A DNA stretch of 64,000 nucleotides from Chondrus crispus. Taxonomy: Eukaryota > Rhodophyta > Florideophyceae > Gigartinales > Gigartinaceae. Location of the stretch: assembly GCF_000350225.1 (NCBI RefSeq), contig NW_005178634.1, positions 259,217 to 323,216 on the forward strand, written 5' to 3'. Under the pieces are notes generated by a model. It was not told where the DNA came from and searched no databases. It was given only the letters and a program-made list of their open reading frames with translations. Positions 45,201 to 55,808 of this stretch are shown one piece after another. The position numbers were made by a program, and so were the translations under genes. Within the stretch, counting starts at the first letter, position 1; each line of letters begins with the position of its first letter.

Positions 45201-46861
45201 CGACCTGCAACCCAACTTTGAACCCCTGTTAGCACCTCCTCCAGCTCGGTCAGATTGGACAGATTGTCCTCTCCTTCACGTCCCCTAGAGATGCAGACAG
45301 CATGGCAGAATCGTTGTTTCAGCTCTGCCTCTCTGGCGTCTTGCCTTAGAGTCGAAAAATACCCGAATCCTTGACAATTCTCCCTCCATCCACGACATTA
45401 TTCATGCGGCCCCCACCTTCAACCTTTCCTTCCCTATTCATTGAACCTAACTAGAGTGACGATCTTGTCACTGAAAACGTACAACTATTTTCCCCATTTT
45501 TTTTGTGTGAGGGATCTACTGTGTTCACCTCCCTTCCCTCGTCAGTCAGTAGGAGATCTCCATCTCGAAAGGCCTCGCTTCCCCGGTGGAGGTGACTCGC
45601 ATGTAGAAACACGACCGGTGATACTGTGCGCGAATAGGACCTACAGATCGCTTCTCACAATCCTTTCGTTTCCAACTCATTGAGACCACCAGGAGCACGT
45701 CATGCCGTCGGCGCCATGATCCGAGCATCTTCTCTCACTTAGGTTCTTCTTATTTCCCTCGCGTCCTCCCGGCGTGGTCCGGGAAGACGCCTCCAGCCTC
45801 AAAACAAAATAATTATTTTGTTTTAAAACAAAGCAGAACAGAAACATGAAAACGAAAATAAGAAAGAAAGGGGGTCATCGCTGTAAACTGGTAAGTACGC
45901 CGTTCGTGAATAAATGCGTTCGCGGGTGTGTCGATCACAACCGTCTGACCAACAGGGTCGTCCCCTTTGGACGGCATCCCCTCCGGCGATTTCTCAATCT
46001 CAAGTAGGCATGGACATTGTCCCTGCTCGGGGATCCTCTCGTTTGTTAAACGTCCGTCTCACGGCTTGTCGAGCCTGATCAACACATTCGAAGCGAGTTG
46101 ACAAGGCCGGCGTTCGCTCTGATACCGCTGGCTCAATAGTTCGCTTTCGACACCCATTAAATTCTCAAATAAGTTACGCTTCACGCGCGTGTGGGCCACT
46201 GATCCCATTCGTAATTTCACGGGCATTCGGCGATTGTGCGTGTATGTTCCAAATGTGTGTAGTGCCTCATCTCCTTCTGGCTCTATCTATGACGTAGGAA
46301 CACCCGTCGTAGAGTCATGATCTCGTGCGTCTCTTTGCTCCTCCTCGGCCTTGCCTTGAATGGCGAGAATGCCGCAACGCGGGCGTCGGCCGTAACCTTG
46401 TCAAAGGCGGAATTGATCTCGAAGATTATCGCCTCTTCAATGTCCTCCTTGGACTCCTCATAGACTTGCTGACCGACCTCCGCGGTGCGGGTCGTGTCCC
46501 TAACGCCTCAAAAATAAAATAAAATAGAACAACACAAAAGCAATCACAAATAAAACAAAAACGAGACCGAACAGATATGAAGGTAAGAGTGAAGGAGGTG
46601 GACTTTCCAGCCTATGTTCCCGTTCTTCCAGCGTTCTTTTCTCGCTTGGCACATCCTTACGCGACTTCCGACCTGAGTATCTCATCGCGACGCTCATCCT
46701 ACTCGTGCTCGCGCTGCGTCTACTTGCCGGTTGGCTGTCTGAAGGCCCCTCCCCTGGTTCGTTCCATCTCATCATTCTCCTTTTCTCGACCCTCAGGTCG
46801 GCTCGCTATGCCCCGCGCGGATTACCACACTGACATTGACATGTGAAATTCTTGGTTACCA
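42298..46861. other. Long 3' non-coding region of chromovirus B
   Basis: No frame longer than about 160 codons and none convincing. Pyrimidine-rich on the plus strand. Several hairpins are followed by A-rich tracts: TCACATC-TAG-GATGTGA (44133-44149), GCGTCCTCCCGG with its near complement (45761-45790) followed by a perfect 24-base A/T palindrome (45801-45824), and the A-rich tract at 46508. The start (42298-42520) is clearly similar to D after its antisense ORF. Confidence 0.6.
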
Positions 46862-48240
46862 CTATCCTGATTGCGCTTGCGCGATCTGCGCGGGCAAGGA
46901 TAATCTTTTCCTTCGGAAATACGTGACCGCCGCGCTGCGGGGCAATTGCTCAATGGGCTCCCACGTCGCGTCCTCGGGCGTATAACCGTACCATTCCACC
47001 TTCAGAATTAATTTCTCCCCGTCGTAGCCGTGGTCCACGATCTTGTCGATCACATACTCCTGACTCTCAGTTCCTTCTTCCTCCGTGTCCAACTGTCGTT
47101 CCCCCTTCTGAAGAGCCAGCGGCTCATCCTCATCTCTGGACTTTCCGAACTCTCGTAGACCTGGAGGTGTCTCCGCTGTCGGCGTTTGACCAACTAAATT
47201 ATCCTGGTCCCCTGACGTAGGCGCACGGGTGTGAGGACGTTCGTCGTCCTCCCGTACCTCTCCTTCTTCGTTTAGTTCCGGCTCTCCCAAGAACTGTAGC
47301 ACTTGACGTAGGCCAGTTATTGGCGCATAGTCCATCGGGCTTGGGGCTAACTCCACCCTGTCTCGCGATACGCGTTCCTCCTGATCGCCAATGGCAATGA
47401 CTACCGTATGTTGGTCCGATCTTCTGACCTGATAAGGTCCTATAGCGACTTGTGCCAGCTTGTGTTTCGGTTCGCTAGCCGTGCCCTGCTCCTTCCGGAG
47501 GAACACGTAGGACCCCAGTGGGATCTCGTATTGCGGTTTTCGAAGGCGTGCGTCGAAATTTCGCTTGTACCGGGCTTGTTCCTTTCGCAAACTCCTATCG
47601 GCGCTTCGCATTAAGCTCTCCAACCACGACTGCCATTTCAGGTAGTATGCTCGTGACGAGCTGAAATTCTCCAATGTTGGTTGCGCTTGTAACGCAATGT
47701 TTCTCGGCGCCCGAGCCAACACCAGCTCGAAGGGCGCAATGTTCGTAGTTCGATGAACTTGTGTGTTGTAGGCGAACGTCACAGCGTCGCTAAATAAGTC
47801 CCAGTCCTTGGGATGCTCTCCAACGTATTTTCGCAACGCGGAAGTCAGCGTGCGGTTAAATCTCTCAACTTGGCCGTTGGCTTGCGGGTGGTACGTAGTC
47901 GTGAACACATTGCCGATACCGAGAGTTTGACAGACGTTCTGAAAGAACCGGGCCGTGAACTGTGTTCCATTGTCGGACAGCAGCTTGACCGGCGGTCCGT
48001 ACACGAATACCCAATGGTGAACGAAGGCTTGTGCGATGTGCGCAGCTGATATCTTCTTCAACGGTACGGTTCGTACCAGTTTCGAGTATCGACCGCTGAT
48101 CACGAGAATATACCGATTTCCTCGCTTACTTGTAACTAGCTCGCCGAGGATGTCGATGGCGACAAATTCCAGCGGAGCTTTGGGCGTGAACAGCTTCATT
48201 TCCTTCGTGTTTTTCTTAACTTCACCCTTTCCCGCGCACA
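46862..48240 (-). pseudogene. Integrase with intact chromodomain, chromovirus B
   Basis: The DDE core is complete: AIDILGEL, LLSDNGTQF, NGQVERFN, then the GPY/F-like region (AIGPYQVRR). After an acidic linker comes a full chromodomain, EYVIDKIVDHGY...LILKVEWYGYTPEDATWEPIEQL, then a basic tail. The open frame runs 46862-48433, but its first part is out of phase with the zinc region: one base is missing near 48215, so the HHCC part lies in the preceding frame. Confidence 0.92.
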
Positions 48241-49922
48241 TGCGGCGCAATTTTTCGCGACTGCATAGCAGTCTAGGGCCATCGTAGGCCAATAAAAATA
48301 TCTTCTCAAAGTCTTGTAAAGTTTCCTGCCTCCCGGGTGGCCTGCCAATTTTGCGTAGTGGCTCAACCCTAGGACGCGGTCCCTTAACGATTGTGGTATT
48401 ACCACTTGTATAAACTCTGCCACGGTACGGCATAGAGTTCCTTCGAGTTCCTCGGTCTCCGTGCTGAACGTTCTCACCTTTCCGGCGTTCATTTCTTCCT
48501 TGATGCGGTTGCAGAAGGGGTCGACGGCTTGCTCGCGAATGAGCTCCTCCGGAGTGACAGCTTGGAATTGATCGAGGCGATCAGGGGCGGTCCCCCCCTC
48601 AAGAGCGAGGATGTCGTCTGCCGCGTCAAAACTTTCCTCGTCCTCCACTGTACCCTCGGCCGGTTCGGCCATAAAGCATGGGATTTCGTCGTCGATTTCG
48701 TCGACGGTTTCTCCTGCGGTTCGCAACCTTGACAAAGCGTCCGCCTGGCTGTTAGCCTTTCCCTTTTTGTACTTGATTTCAAAATCGAATTCCGAGAGGC
48801 GGAGCCTCCATCGGATTGATCTCCCGCTGGGGTCGGTTACGTTTATCAACCACCTCAATGGGGCATGGTCGGTATGCAGGACGAAGTGCTCGCCATATAG
48901 ATATGGTCTTAAAGTCTGTACGGCCCAAATTATCGCTAGACATTCTTTTTCTGATACAGAATGGTTTCTCTCGGCTGCGGCTAACGTTCTTGAAAAGAAC
49001 CCGATGGGTTTGCGTTGCGCATCCGGGTGTGTTTGAAATAGTGCAGCGCCTATTTGGTAGTCGCTTGCATCGGTATCTACCGAGTAGGGTAGGTCCTTCT
49101 TCGGCAGCGCCAACACCGGCGGTGCCAAGATGGCGTCCTTGAGCTTATGAAAAGCTTTCTTGCACGGTTCGTCGAATCCTTCCGACTGGACCGGTTGTCC
49201 TTCTTCAACAGTTGATTGAGCGGATGCGCGATTTTCGCATAATGCGGAACGAATCTGCGGTAGAAATTACAAAGTCCCAAGAAGCTCCTGACCTGGGTCT
49301 GCGTTTGCGGGTACCTCACTTGTTCCAATGCGACGGTTCGCGCAGCGTTCACTTCCAATGTACCTGGCCGAACGACATGGCCCAGGTACTTGATCTTTTC
49401 GACGAAAAATTCACACTTGCGAAGCTTGAGCTTCACACCTGCCTTCTCCAATACACAAAGTATTTCATCCACGTGCACGATGTGCTCCTCCCACGACTTG
49501 CTAAAAATTATTATATTGTCCAGATACACCAAACAGAACTTCCAACGGAACGGAGAGAGCAGGATATCCATTGCTCTCTGAAACGTCGCTGGCGCGTTAG
49601 TTAGCCCGAAGGGCATTCTTGAGAAGCGATACAGACCTGAGTGACACGAAAATGCGGTCTTGTCGCGGTCGCGCTCAGGGATAGGCATCTGCCAATATCC
49701 CGAGATCGCGTCCAACGCGGAGAAAACCTTGGTGTCACCAAGCGAGTCCAGGCACTCATCCATGCGCGGTAAGGGGTACGTGTCCTTCACCGTTACTGCG
49801 TTCAGCCTGCGGTAGTCTACGCAAAAACGCATTGACCCATCTGGCTTTGGCACCAGCAACACGGGCGACGCCCATTCTGACTGCGCTGGTTCTATCACTC
49901 CTGCCTCCAACATCTTCTGCAC
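48196..49922 (-). pseudogene. Reverse transcriptase/RNase H, chromovirus B
   Basis: RT 49077-49922: VIEPAQSEWASPVLLVPKPD, FCVDYRRLNAVTV, MPFGLTNAPATFQRAMDI. The active-site box reads YLDN where YLDD is required. A one-base deletion near 49195 moves RNase H to the frame of 48196-49128: SVDTDASDYQIGAALFQ, TDHAPLRWLINVTD, QADALSRL. That frame ends in the integrase zinc region (HYAKLAGHPG, CAACARERV). Upstream the RT start joins a stretch with an in-frame TAG at 49998-50000 shared with C. Confidence 0.92.
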
Positions 49923-51518
49923 CTCTGCATCTTCTACTTCGCGGGCTTTAGGCCCGGCCCGATACGGGGCCTGTGCGATGGGACGAGTCTCGGGGATCTA
50001 CTCGATCCGATGGACTGTGGTATTAATTTCGCCAAGCGTCCCATCCCACATCCTTGAATACTTCTTCAACATCCGACGGAACCGCTCGCCCAGCCATTCC
50101 GGCACGTGGCTCAGGTCGAGGTCCTCCACGTCCGGCGGTGGCGGCTCAATCCTGCGTTGCGGCTTCGTAGATGCCGACGCGGAGAGCTCTGCCGACCGTT
50201 CTTCTGGCTGGTCCTCGCGCGCTTGATCCGACGGTTCGCATCTTGTCTCGCCCGTAGGCGTCTTGGGGGAATTAGGAAAATTTTCGTTCTTCCTTTCTTG
50301 AATTCAGAGAACTTCACCAATGGTGGTTTTGCTCTCGAGCGCGGCTCTCGGGTGCGGTAATAATTCTGCCACCACTTGGCCTTTTTGCACCCTGACAGGG
50401 TACGTCCTAAAATTCGCAACGAGTAAACGAAATGGCCTGTCAGGCTCAACCTGAACGACACCATTCGTGCACGTCAACCCGTGCCTTTCGTACAACGACG
50501 AATACGGCTGAACCACAACCAAGCCCGCCCTCTTCGAGGTGCATTCCACGACGCGTTGCGTCCCTGGCTCGATAGTCGTGGCTCTTGCCACTTTTACCTT
50601 AGGGGAAACTCGCTCCCCCTTTCCATCATTCTCGTCTTCTCCCGCGACGAGATTCTTCTTCTCTTTTCTCGTCGAGAACCGCCTAACTATCGGAACCTCC
50701 GAGAAATCCGCCAACTCAACCGTTTTCTTCCTTGCATAAATTGCTTCCACAAACCGCCTAACTATCGGGACCTCCGAGAAACCCGCCAACTCAACCGTTT
50801 TCTTCCTTGCATAAATTGCTTCCACAAACCGGTCACAGTAGTCCGTGCCTAGAATTAGCGGGACTGCTAGTTTTTCGCATACAATAAACTCGGCTGCAGC
50901 CACAAATTTTCCAAGCCTCACAGGCATTCTAATTGTGCCGAGAGTCCGGAGTGACCTATTGTTCGCGTCACCGATATCTTGGGTCGGTCCGTAGGACACT
51001 AGAGATTCCATTCCAGCTGGGAGTTCCGATTTTCGCACAAGGTTTGGTCCCGCGCCGGTGTCTAAAACAGACAACACCCGGCTCATCAATCCAATTGTGG
51101 GTCCGATGTCCGCGTAAACTTTGTAGTTTTTTCGCGCAAGAACCAAAATCTTCTCGGGACACTCCCTTCGCTTAACCCTGTACCAGGGTCTTCGAACTTC
51201 TTCCAGCGGATGATCTCGGGCTCGGTTCAAAATTTTCTTGACTTGAGCTGGCCCTTTGGGTTTATCCACCAATCCAACAACCTCCTCCTCGAGGCCTGAT
51301 TTTTCCTTTAGAGACGGGGAACGGGGCTGAGGCCCGGGCACAGTACGTCGACCCTGTGCCTCTCGCGACTCATGCGAGATTCCCCTCTCTAGTTTTCCTG
51401 CCGTTGCGGGATCCTTCTCACATCCGACGGCGCGGGCCCCGCGGTGGGCCCTCTGAAGGGTTGGTTCGACCTCGGCGTTGAAGCACTCGGCGTGCTCGCC
51501 GTCTGCGAATCGAACCAA
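49923..51518 (-). pseudogene. Aspartic protease and linker, chromovirus B
   Basis: Open frame 50304-51518 with intact DTGAGPNLV and LILGTDYCDRF. A 75-base unit (encoding RFVEAIYARKK...FSEVPIVR) is tandemly duplicated in frame, about 50690-50840, and C has the same. The frame ends in a TGA after TIGEVL; copy A has a sense codon there. The linker to RT (EPPPPDVEDLDLSHVPEW) continues past it. Confidence 0.88.
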
Positions 51519-53703
51519 TTCTTGACCTTCAGGTAACTCGTCGATGGTATCCCTAACCTCTCCATCGGAGACAACGCCTCATAATTTTCCAAAACTCGGT
51601 GCATTTCCCGGAGGGAAAGAATGCACGTTGGCGCGGCGTGCCCCTTTTCATAGCAATGATAGCACACCAGACCGTGCGTCTTGACGGGATACGGCGTCCT
51701 AGGTCCTCCACGGGCCGGCGGCCTTCCTTGACGTTGCGGCCTTCCCATCCAGCCTGGCCTTCGAAACGTCGTACCCTTGTCTTCCATCGGAATGCGCGGC
51801 GCCGGCGTGTGGCCGCGCCCCCAAAACATCATCACGGGATCCGTGGGCTCTGAAAACGACTTCGTCGTGTATGCAGGCGTCGGTAAAGTTGACGACCCGC
51901 TGTCCCCGTAGTCCTCGTGTCCGTAGCCCTCCGATGGCTCAATGAACTCGCCTTCGGCTACTAACGCTCCTTCGTAGTGAGTTTCGCTACTTCCACGCGC
52001 ACCGCGCTCGTCTGACGCGGACATGGACTCGGCTAAATGGACTGCGGCGTGACTTTTGCGACGGGGATAAGAAGCCCTCGGCTTCTTCCCCGCCCTGAAC
52101 GTCGACGGCGTCTGAATCGTGACCTTCTTGGTCTTCTTGTCCTTAGCGCGGCTCGCCGAGCCATACGCCTTCGCGTAATTCACTAGTCTCAAAAATGAAA
52201 CGTCCCGATTGTCTTGCCGGTATTGAGATACCATCGGCTTGATACTCGAATCGAGTCCTTCAATAAACATCGTCATCTGTTCTTCCATCGAATATACGTT
52301 TCCACATCGATTGCTTGCGTCCGTCAGACGGATATAAAATTCCATCTCGTCTTCAGACGGTCTTTGCTGAACTTCTCGCAATGCAAGCACGGCTTGACGG
52401 ATCGCCTCGTCGGTTGCGAAACTCCTCAACAACCACGGCCTCCGGCCAAACGGATATCTTTCCGTGATGGGCCCCGGCCGTCTGAGACACCGAAGTGTAC
52501 TGTGTCAAGGCGATGCCGCTTAAAAATTCAGGCAACAGGCGGATCGATTGCCCCTCGTTCATTTCTTGAGTATCGAACTCTTGTATCGAACTCTTGAACT
52601 AATTTTGCCAAAAAATCCAACACAAGGACCCCGTCCTCTCCTGTGAACGTGTTGTCCTTCTTCACCTTAGGCGGAATATCTCTCCTAATTTTTCGCACGG
52701 CGGTCCGCCGGGAACTTGACAAATATGTCTGTGGGTTCCGCAAGCGGTACGTTCCGTACGAAAGTAACTTCTTGAAGAGGTAGTTGGTCGGATTCAGCTC
52801 CTCCAACTCCTCCCATCGCGGCCCGCGCAGCGTTGCGACATCTTCGGGCTCAGCGTCTTTGTCTCTCCGCGAGGCGGACGAAGTGACTCCGCCTCGTCTG
52901 GAGGAAATTTTCTTGCTTGACGAAATTCCGTTTCAGTCTTCTGAACGGCGTTCGGAATCGCCCGAATGGTTCGACGAACCGCCGTTACCATCTTCGGAGG
53001 GACCAAGCGACTCCGACTGTGAGTCGCGGTTCTCCGGATCGTCACTACAGTGACCCTTGCTTGCACGTCGCTTGTCCTTCTTCGAGGGCTTCGACTTAGA
53101 ACTCCGCTGCCGAGCGGGCTTGTCCTTCTTCGACCGACGGTCGCCCTCTCTACCCGAAGGGAGCGGCTCGTCGTCCGATCCTTGCGGAACTTGATCCGCG
53201 GCCTGCTCGAGGTCCTTGAGACGTTGCGCGGCGCGATCGAATCGGTCATCGATGCTTGTTTTAAATTTTCGTAAGGACTCCAAGGCTTGATTTGCGTCGC
53301 GCCTCGCGTCCTTGACCGAAATTTTCAACGAGGGTAAGACCTCCGGCTCCAGACCGTCGGTCGCATCTCCTCGCTCCTTCTCGACGAGATCCACTCGAGC
53401 CGACAGCTCTCCCAAAACAGTGTGGAACTCGGATGCTTGCAACTCCAGTTGCTTCCGGACGAGGGCTAATTCAGCCTCGAGATTTTTCTTCGCTTCTTCG
53501 CGAATTTCGCTGCTCATCTTCTCCAACTTCTCGTCGAGGTCAGTCTTGTCGGCGGCTATACCCGTAGGGGATTCTTGATCTCCGGGGTCCGTGGCCGTAT
53601 TGGCCTGGCTCCGGGTGCGAGGACCCCTCGGGATCCTCGACGCTCGTGCCGATCCGGCTCTGCTCGCCCCGGGACCGACGTCCCCGGGTGCGCTTGTTGA
53701 CAT
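51389..53703 (-). pseudogene. Gag of chromovirus B, interrupted
   Basis: The N-terminal frame (52933-53703, from MSTSAPGDVG) has a long coiled-coil-like region (EAELALVRKQLELQ) and ends in TGA. Capsid pieces are in 52528-52806 (NPTNYLFKKLLSYGTYRLR), which a 13-base duplication near 52575 throws out of frame, and in 51389-52432 (EMEFYIRLTDASNRCGN, MFIEGLDSSIKPMV). The zinc knuckle CYHCYEKGHAAPTC (CX2CX4HX4C) is near 51640. The last frame overlaps the protease frame by about 130 bases. Confidence 0.9.
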
Positions 53704-53775
53704 CGCTCGTACGAGCGGACCTACGCAGCAAAAAGGTTACAAACAAAAAGAAAATAAAAAAAGAGTCCGTTACCC

Positions 53776-53909
53776 AGACCACTTTTGTAGTGCGTCTCCA
53801 GACCTGGACTTTCGTAGGAAAAAGTCTTGATCAGGTCTCCTGTACACCAAAAATTCTAGGTCGGGTTTCCTGTAGAAAATTCTAGGTCGGGAGACCACTT
53901 TTGTAGTGC
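53776..53909 (-). other. PBS-like site and duplicated LTR-edge motif of B
   Basis: Minus strand: LTR edge, then AAAGTGGTCTCCCGACC. The 18 bases agaccacttttgtagtgc (plus strand, 53892-53909) spanning PBS and LTR edge recur exactly at 53776-53793, 116 bases into the leader. The next bases differ (TGGTCTGGGTAAC). Present also in A and C. Confidence 0.6.
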
Positions 53910-54919
53910 AATGCGCCTGTCGGGCAGAGACCGCGGTCCGATGGTCCAGCAAAAACAACAACAGCAACAAAAAGAAGAACTGCCGATGGCACAGCGCTAC
54001 GGAGTGTCCGACTCTCCCTTCTCCGTTTAAACGAGCTTGCGACTCGTAGTAGCTCGGATCCCTGATGGGGGGCACAGGGAAATAGCCCGGCCCGGGATCG
54101 GTGTGGTAAAGACTTGCGAAGAGATCTGCTCGACGAGTGTGGGGTGGGGCGCGTACGTAGGTACCCCGGTTCCACTGGGTTGTAAGGCCAATGCTCGTTG
54201 AGCTTCTTCGACACCTTGTAACGCGACAAGGCCTTCGACGGGGGCGTCGCAACGCAGCCCGACGGGATGAAATGAAAGTAGCAGCGCTACGTCAACCGTG
54301 CCGCCCGATGGCTCGAAACGCCTACACCGGTTCGGTCGCAACCGACACCGATGGTATCAACACTGGCTCGTAATACGACGGAGCCCTTCGAGGGAGACGT
54401 CGTTGCAACGGTCTCCGTCGGAAAATGGGTCACAGTAGCAGCGCTACGTCAACTGTGTCGCCCGATGGCTCGAAACACCTACACCGGTTCGGTCGCAACC
54501 GACACCGATGGTACCAACACAAGATAAGGGAAAAATAGGTAGAATTAGAGATAGAAAAGGATAGGGAAATAAAGGAAAGAGAAAAGAGAACCCCGAGCGA
54601 TAGAGGATGCCGTAGGCTTAGGTAAAAGGGAGCGTCTTGATAGAGACGGACTTCGACCAAGGCGACATTCAACTCCGGCAACTCGGGTTGGTTTATTGAC
54701 TTGTTCGGTCAAAGGGCTAAGTTATATAGAGCCCCGCCGGGGCGAGTACAGTAGCTCCCGGCTCTAGATTCTAGATCTAATTAGTAAATAAATTAAATAA
54801 TTAAAATAATCGTACGCGTCGTCGCACACGTGTGTCCCCCAAACCCGGACTACAGTATCCAATTTTTTCCCTTTTTCACTTCCTTCCTCCCCCCTACCCG
54901 AGACGGGTATTGCACTACA
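53902..54919 (-). repeat. 5' LTR of chromovirus B (1018 bp)
   Basis: Same ends as the other LTRs. On the minus strand a TATA-like TATATAAC lies at 54722-54729, about 190 bases from the LTR start, and AATAAA at 54692-54697. This suggests a short U3 and R and a long U5 of roughly 750 bases, unusual for the group. Confidence 0.93.
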
Positions 54920-55008
54920 GTCATCGTATAATCTCCTGGCCGTTTCGCCCATAACCCTACACCGCCGCGTCCGGTAATCGGTGAAAGTGCAAGAGCAAGA
55001 CGGGCCCC

Positions 55009-55808
55009 ATGTTTCCTTCATCCCCAAGGCACTCGAGTGGTGGTACCAAACGCAAGCGCTACGGCGTGGGCTTTTCTTTCACTTCCCACAACCCTCTAAG
55101 TCTTCCTTCCATCCCTCGATTACCCCCTGATTCCCAACATGCCGGTCCTGTTGTCCACATCGATTCCGGTTCTAACACTCCGTCTTCGTGTCGATACCCT
55201 GCTGCGTCGGAGCTTCACGATAAGGACATGCGCCTTAATCCTGAGCTTTTTGCTTCCGCTAAATGGTTCTCAGTGATCGATGTATGCGCCTTCGATGACA
55301 TTGCTCACTCGTTCGCCGACGGCGCCGGTATGCTTCCAGGACAAATCCCCTTTGCAGTCTCATTCACCTCCAGTGGCCAGGTGTCAACCTCTCTCAGAGA
55401 CGAGAGAGGTCCCCTCGTCATCTAGCCGGACTGACAGTCTGTCCGTGCGCGCAGCCCCAGAAAGGAAAGGAAATTCTTCGTCCGTCACCCCGTTGGCTCC
55501 TCCTGCACCGTCTTCCCCTGTGCACGTCCCAGCTCGTCCCCCTTCTCCTGCGGCTGTTCCAGTTGCCGCCCCCTTGTCACCAACCGCCGACGCAGTCCAA
55601 TCGACCAGGGGAGGTTCGACCTCCCCGTCCTCTCCAGATGTTAATCAAAAAGAACAACGGCGCCGCCAGCGTCTATCGCACATTGCTCCGTGCTCACGGA
55701 ATAAACGAGGGGGCTCTTCGAGAAGCGTCCATCGTTGACCAGCGCTTACTGGCGCAACTTATCGCCTCACTTCCAAAGGAAAAATCCTTGGATGAATTGT
55801 CCCATTGA
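55009..55808 (+). pseudogene. Antisense ORF remnant of element D
   Basis: Starts MFPSSPRHSSGG, matching the start of the B protein. Shared stretches include GVGFS, LPSIPRLPP, CRYP and FADGAGMLPG. The first frame stops at 55425. The C-terminal end is in the frame ending 55808: YRTLLRAHGINEGALREAS and LLAQLIASLPKEKSL, aligning with the B C-terminus. About 850 bases of the middle present in B are missing. The pattern of conserved ends suggests the protein was under selection before decay. Confidence 0.85.

Larger units (their letters stand above)
39406..54919 (-). mobile_element. Complete 15.5-kb chromovirus B with antisense ORF
   Basis: Flanked by the 5-base duplication GTCAT (39401-39405 and 54920-54924). 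On the minus strand: 5' LTR (53902-54919), PBS-like TGGTCTCCC, gag, protease, RT, RNase H, integrase-chromodomain (ending 46862), a 4.6-kb non-coding stretch, an antisense ORF (40539-42188, plus strand), a PPT-like tract and the 3' LTR (39406-40428). The two LTRs are nearly identical by eye, so insertion is fairly recent. Length is well above the usual 5-7 kb for chromoviruses because of the 6.4-kb 3' region. gag and pol carry stops and frameshifts. Confidence 0.93.
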
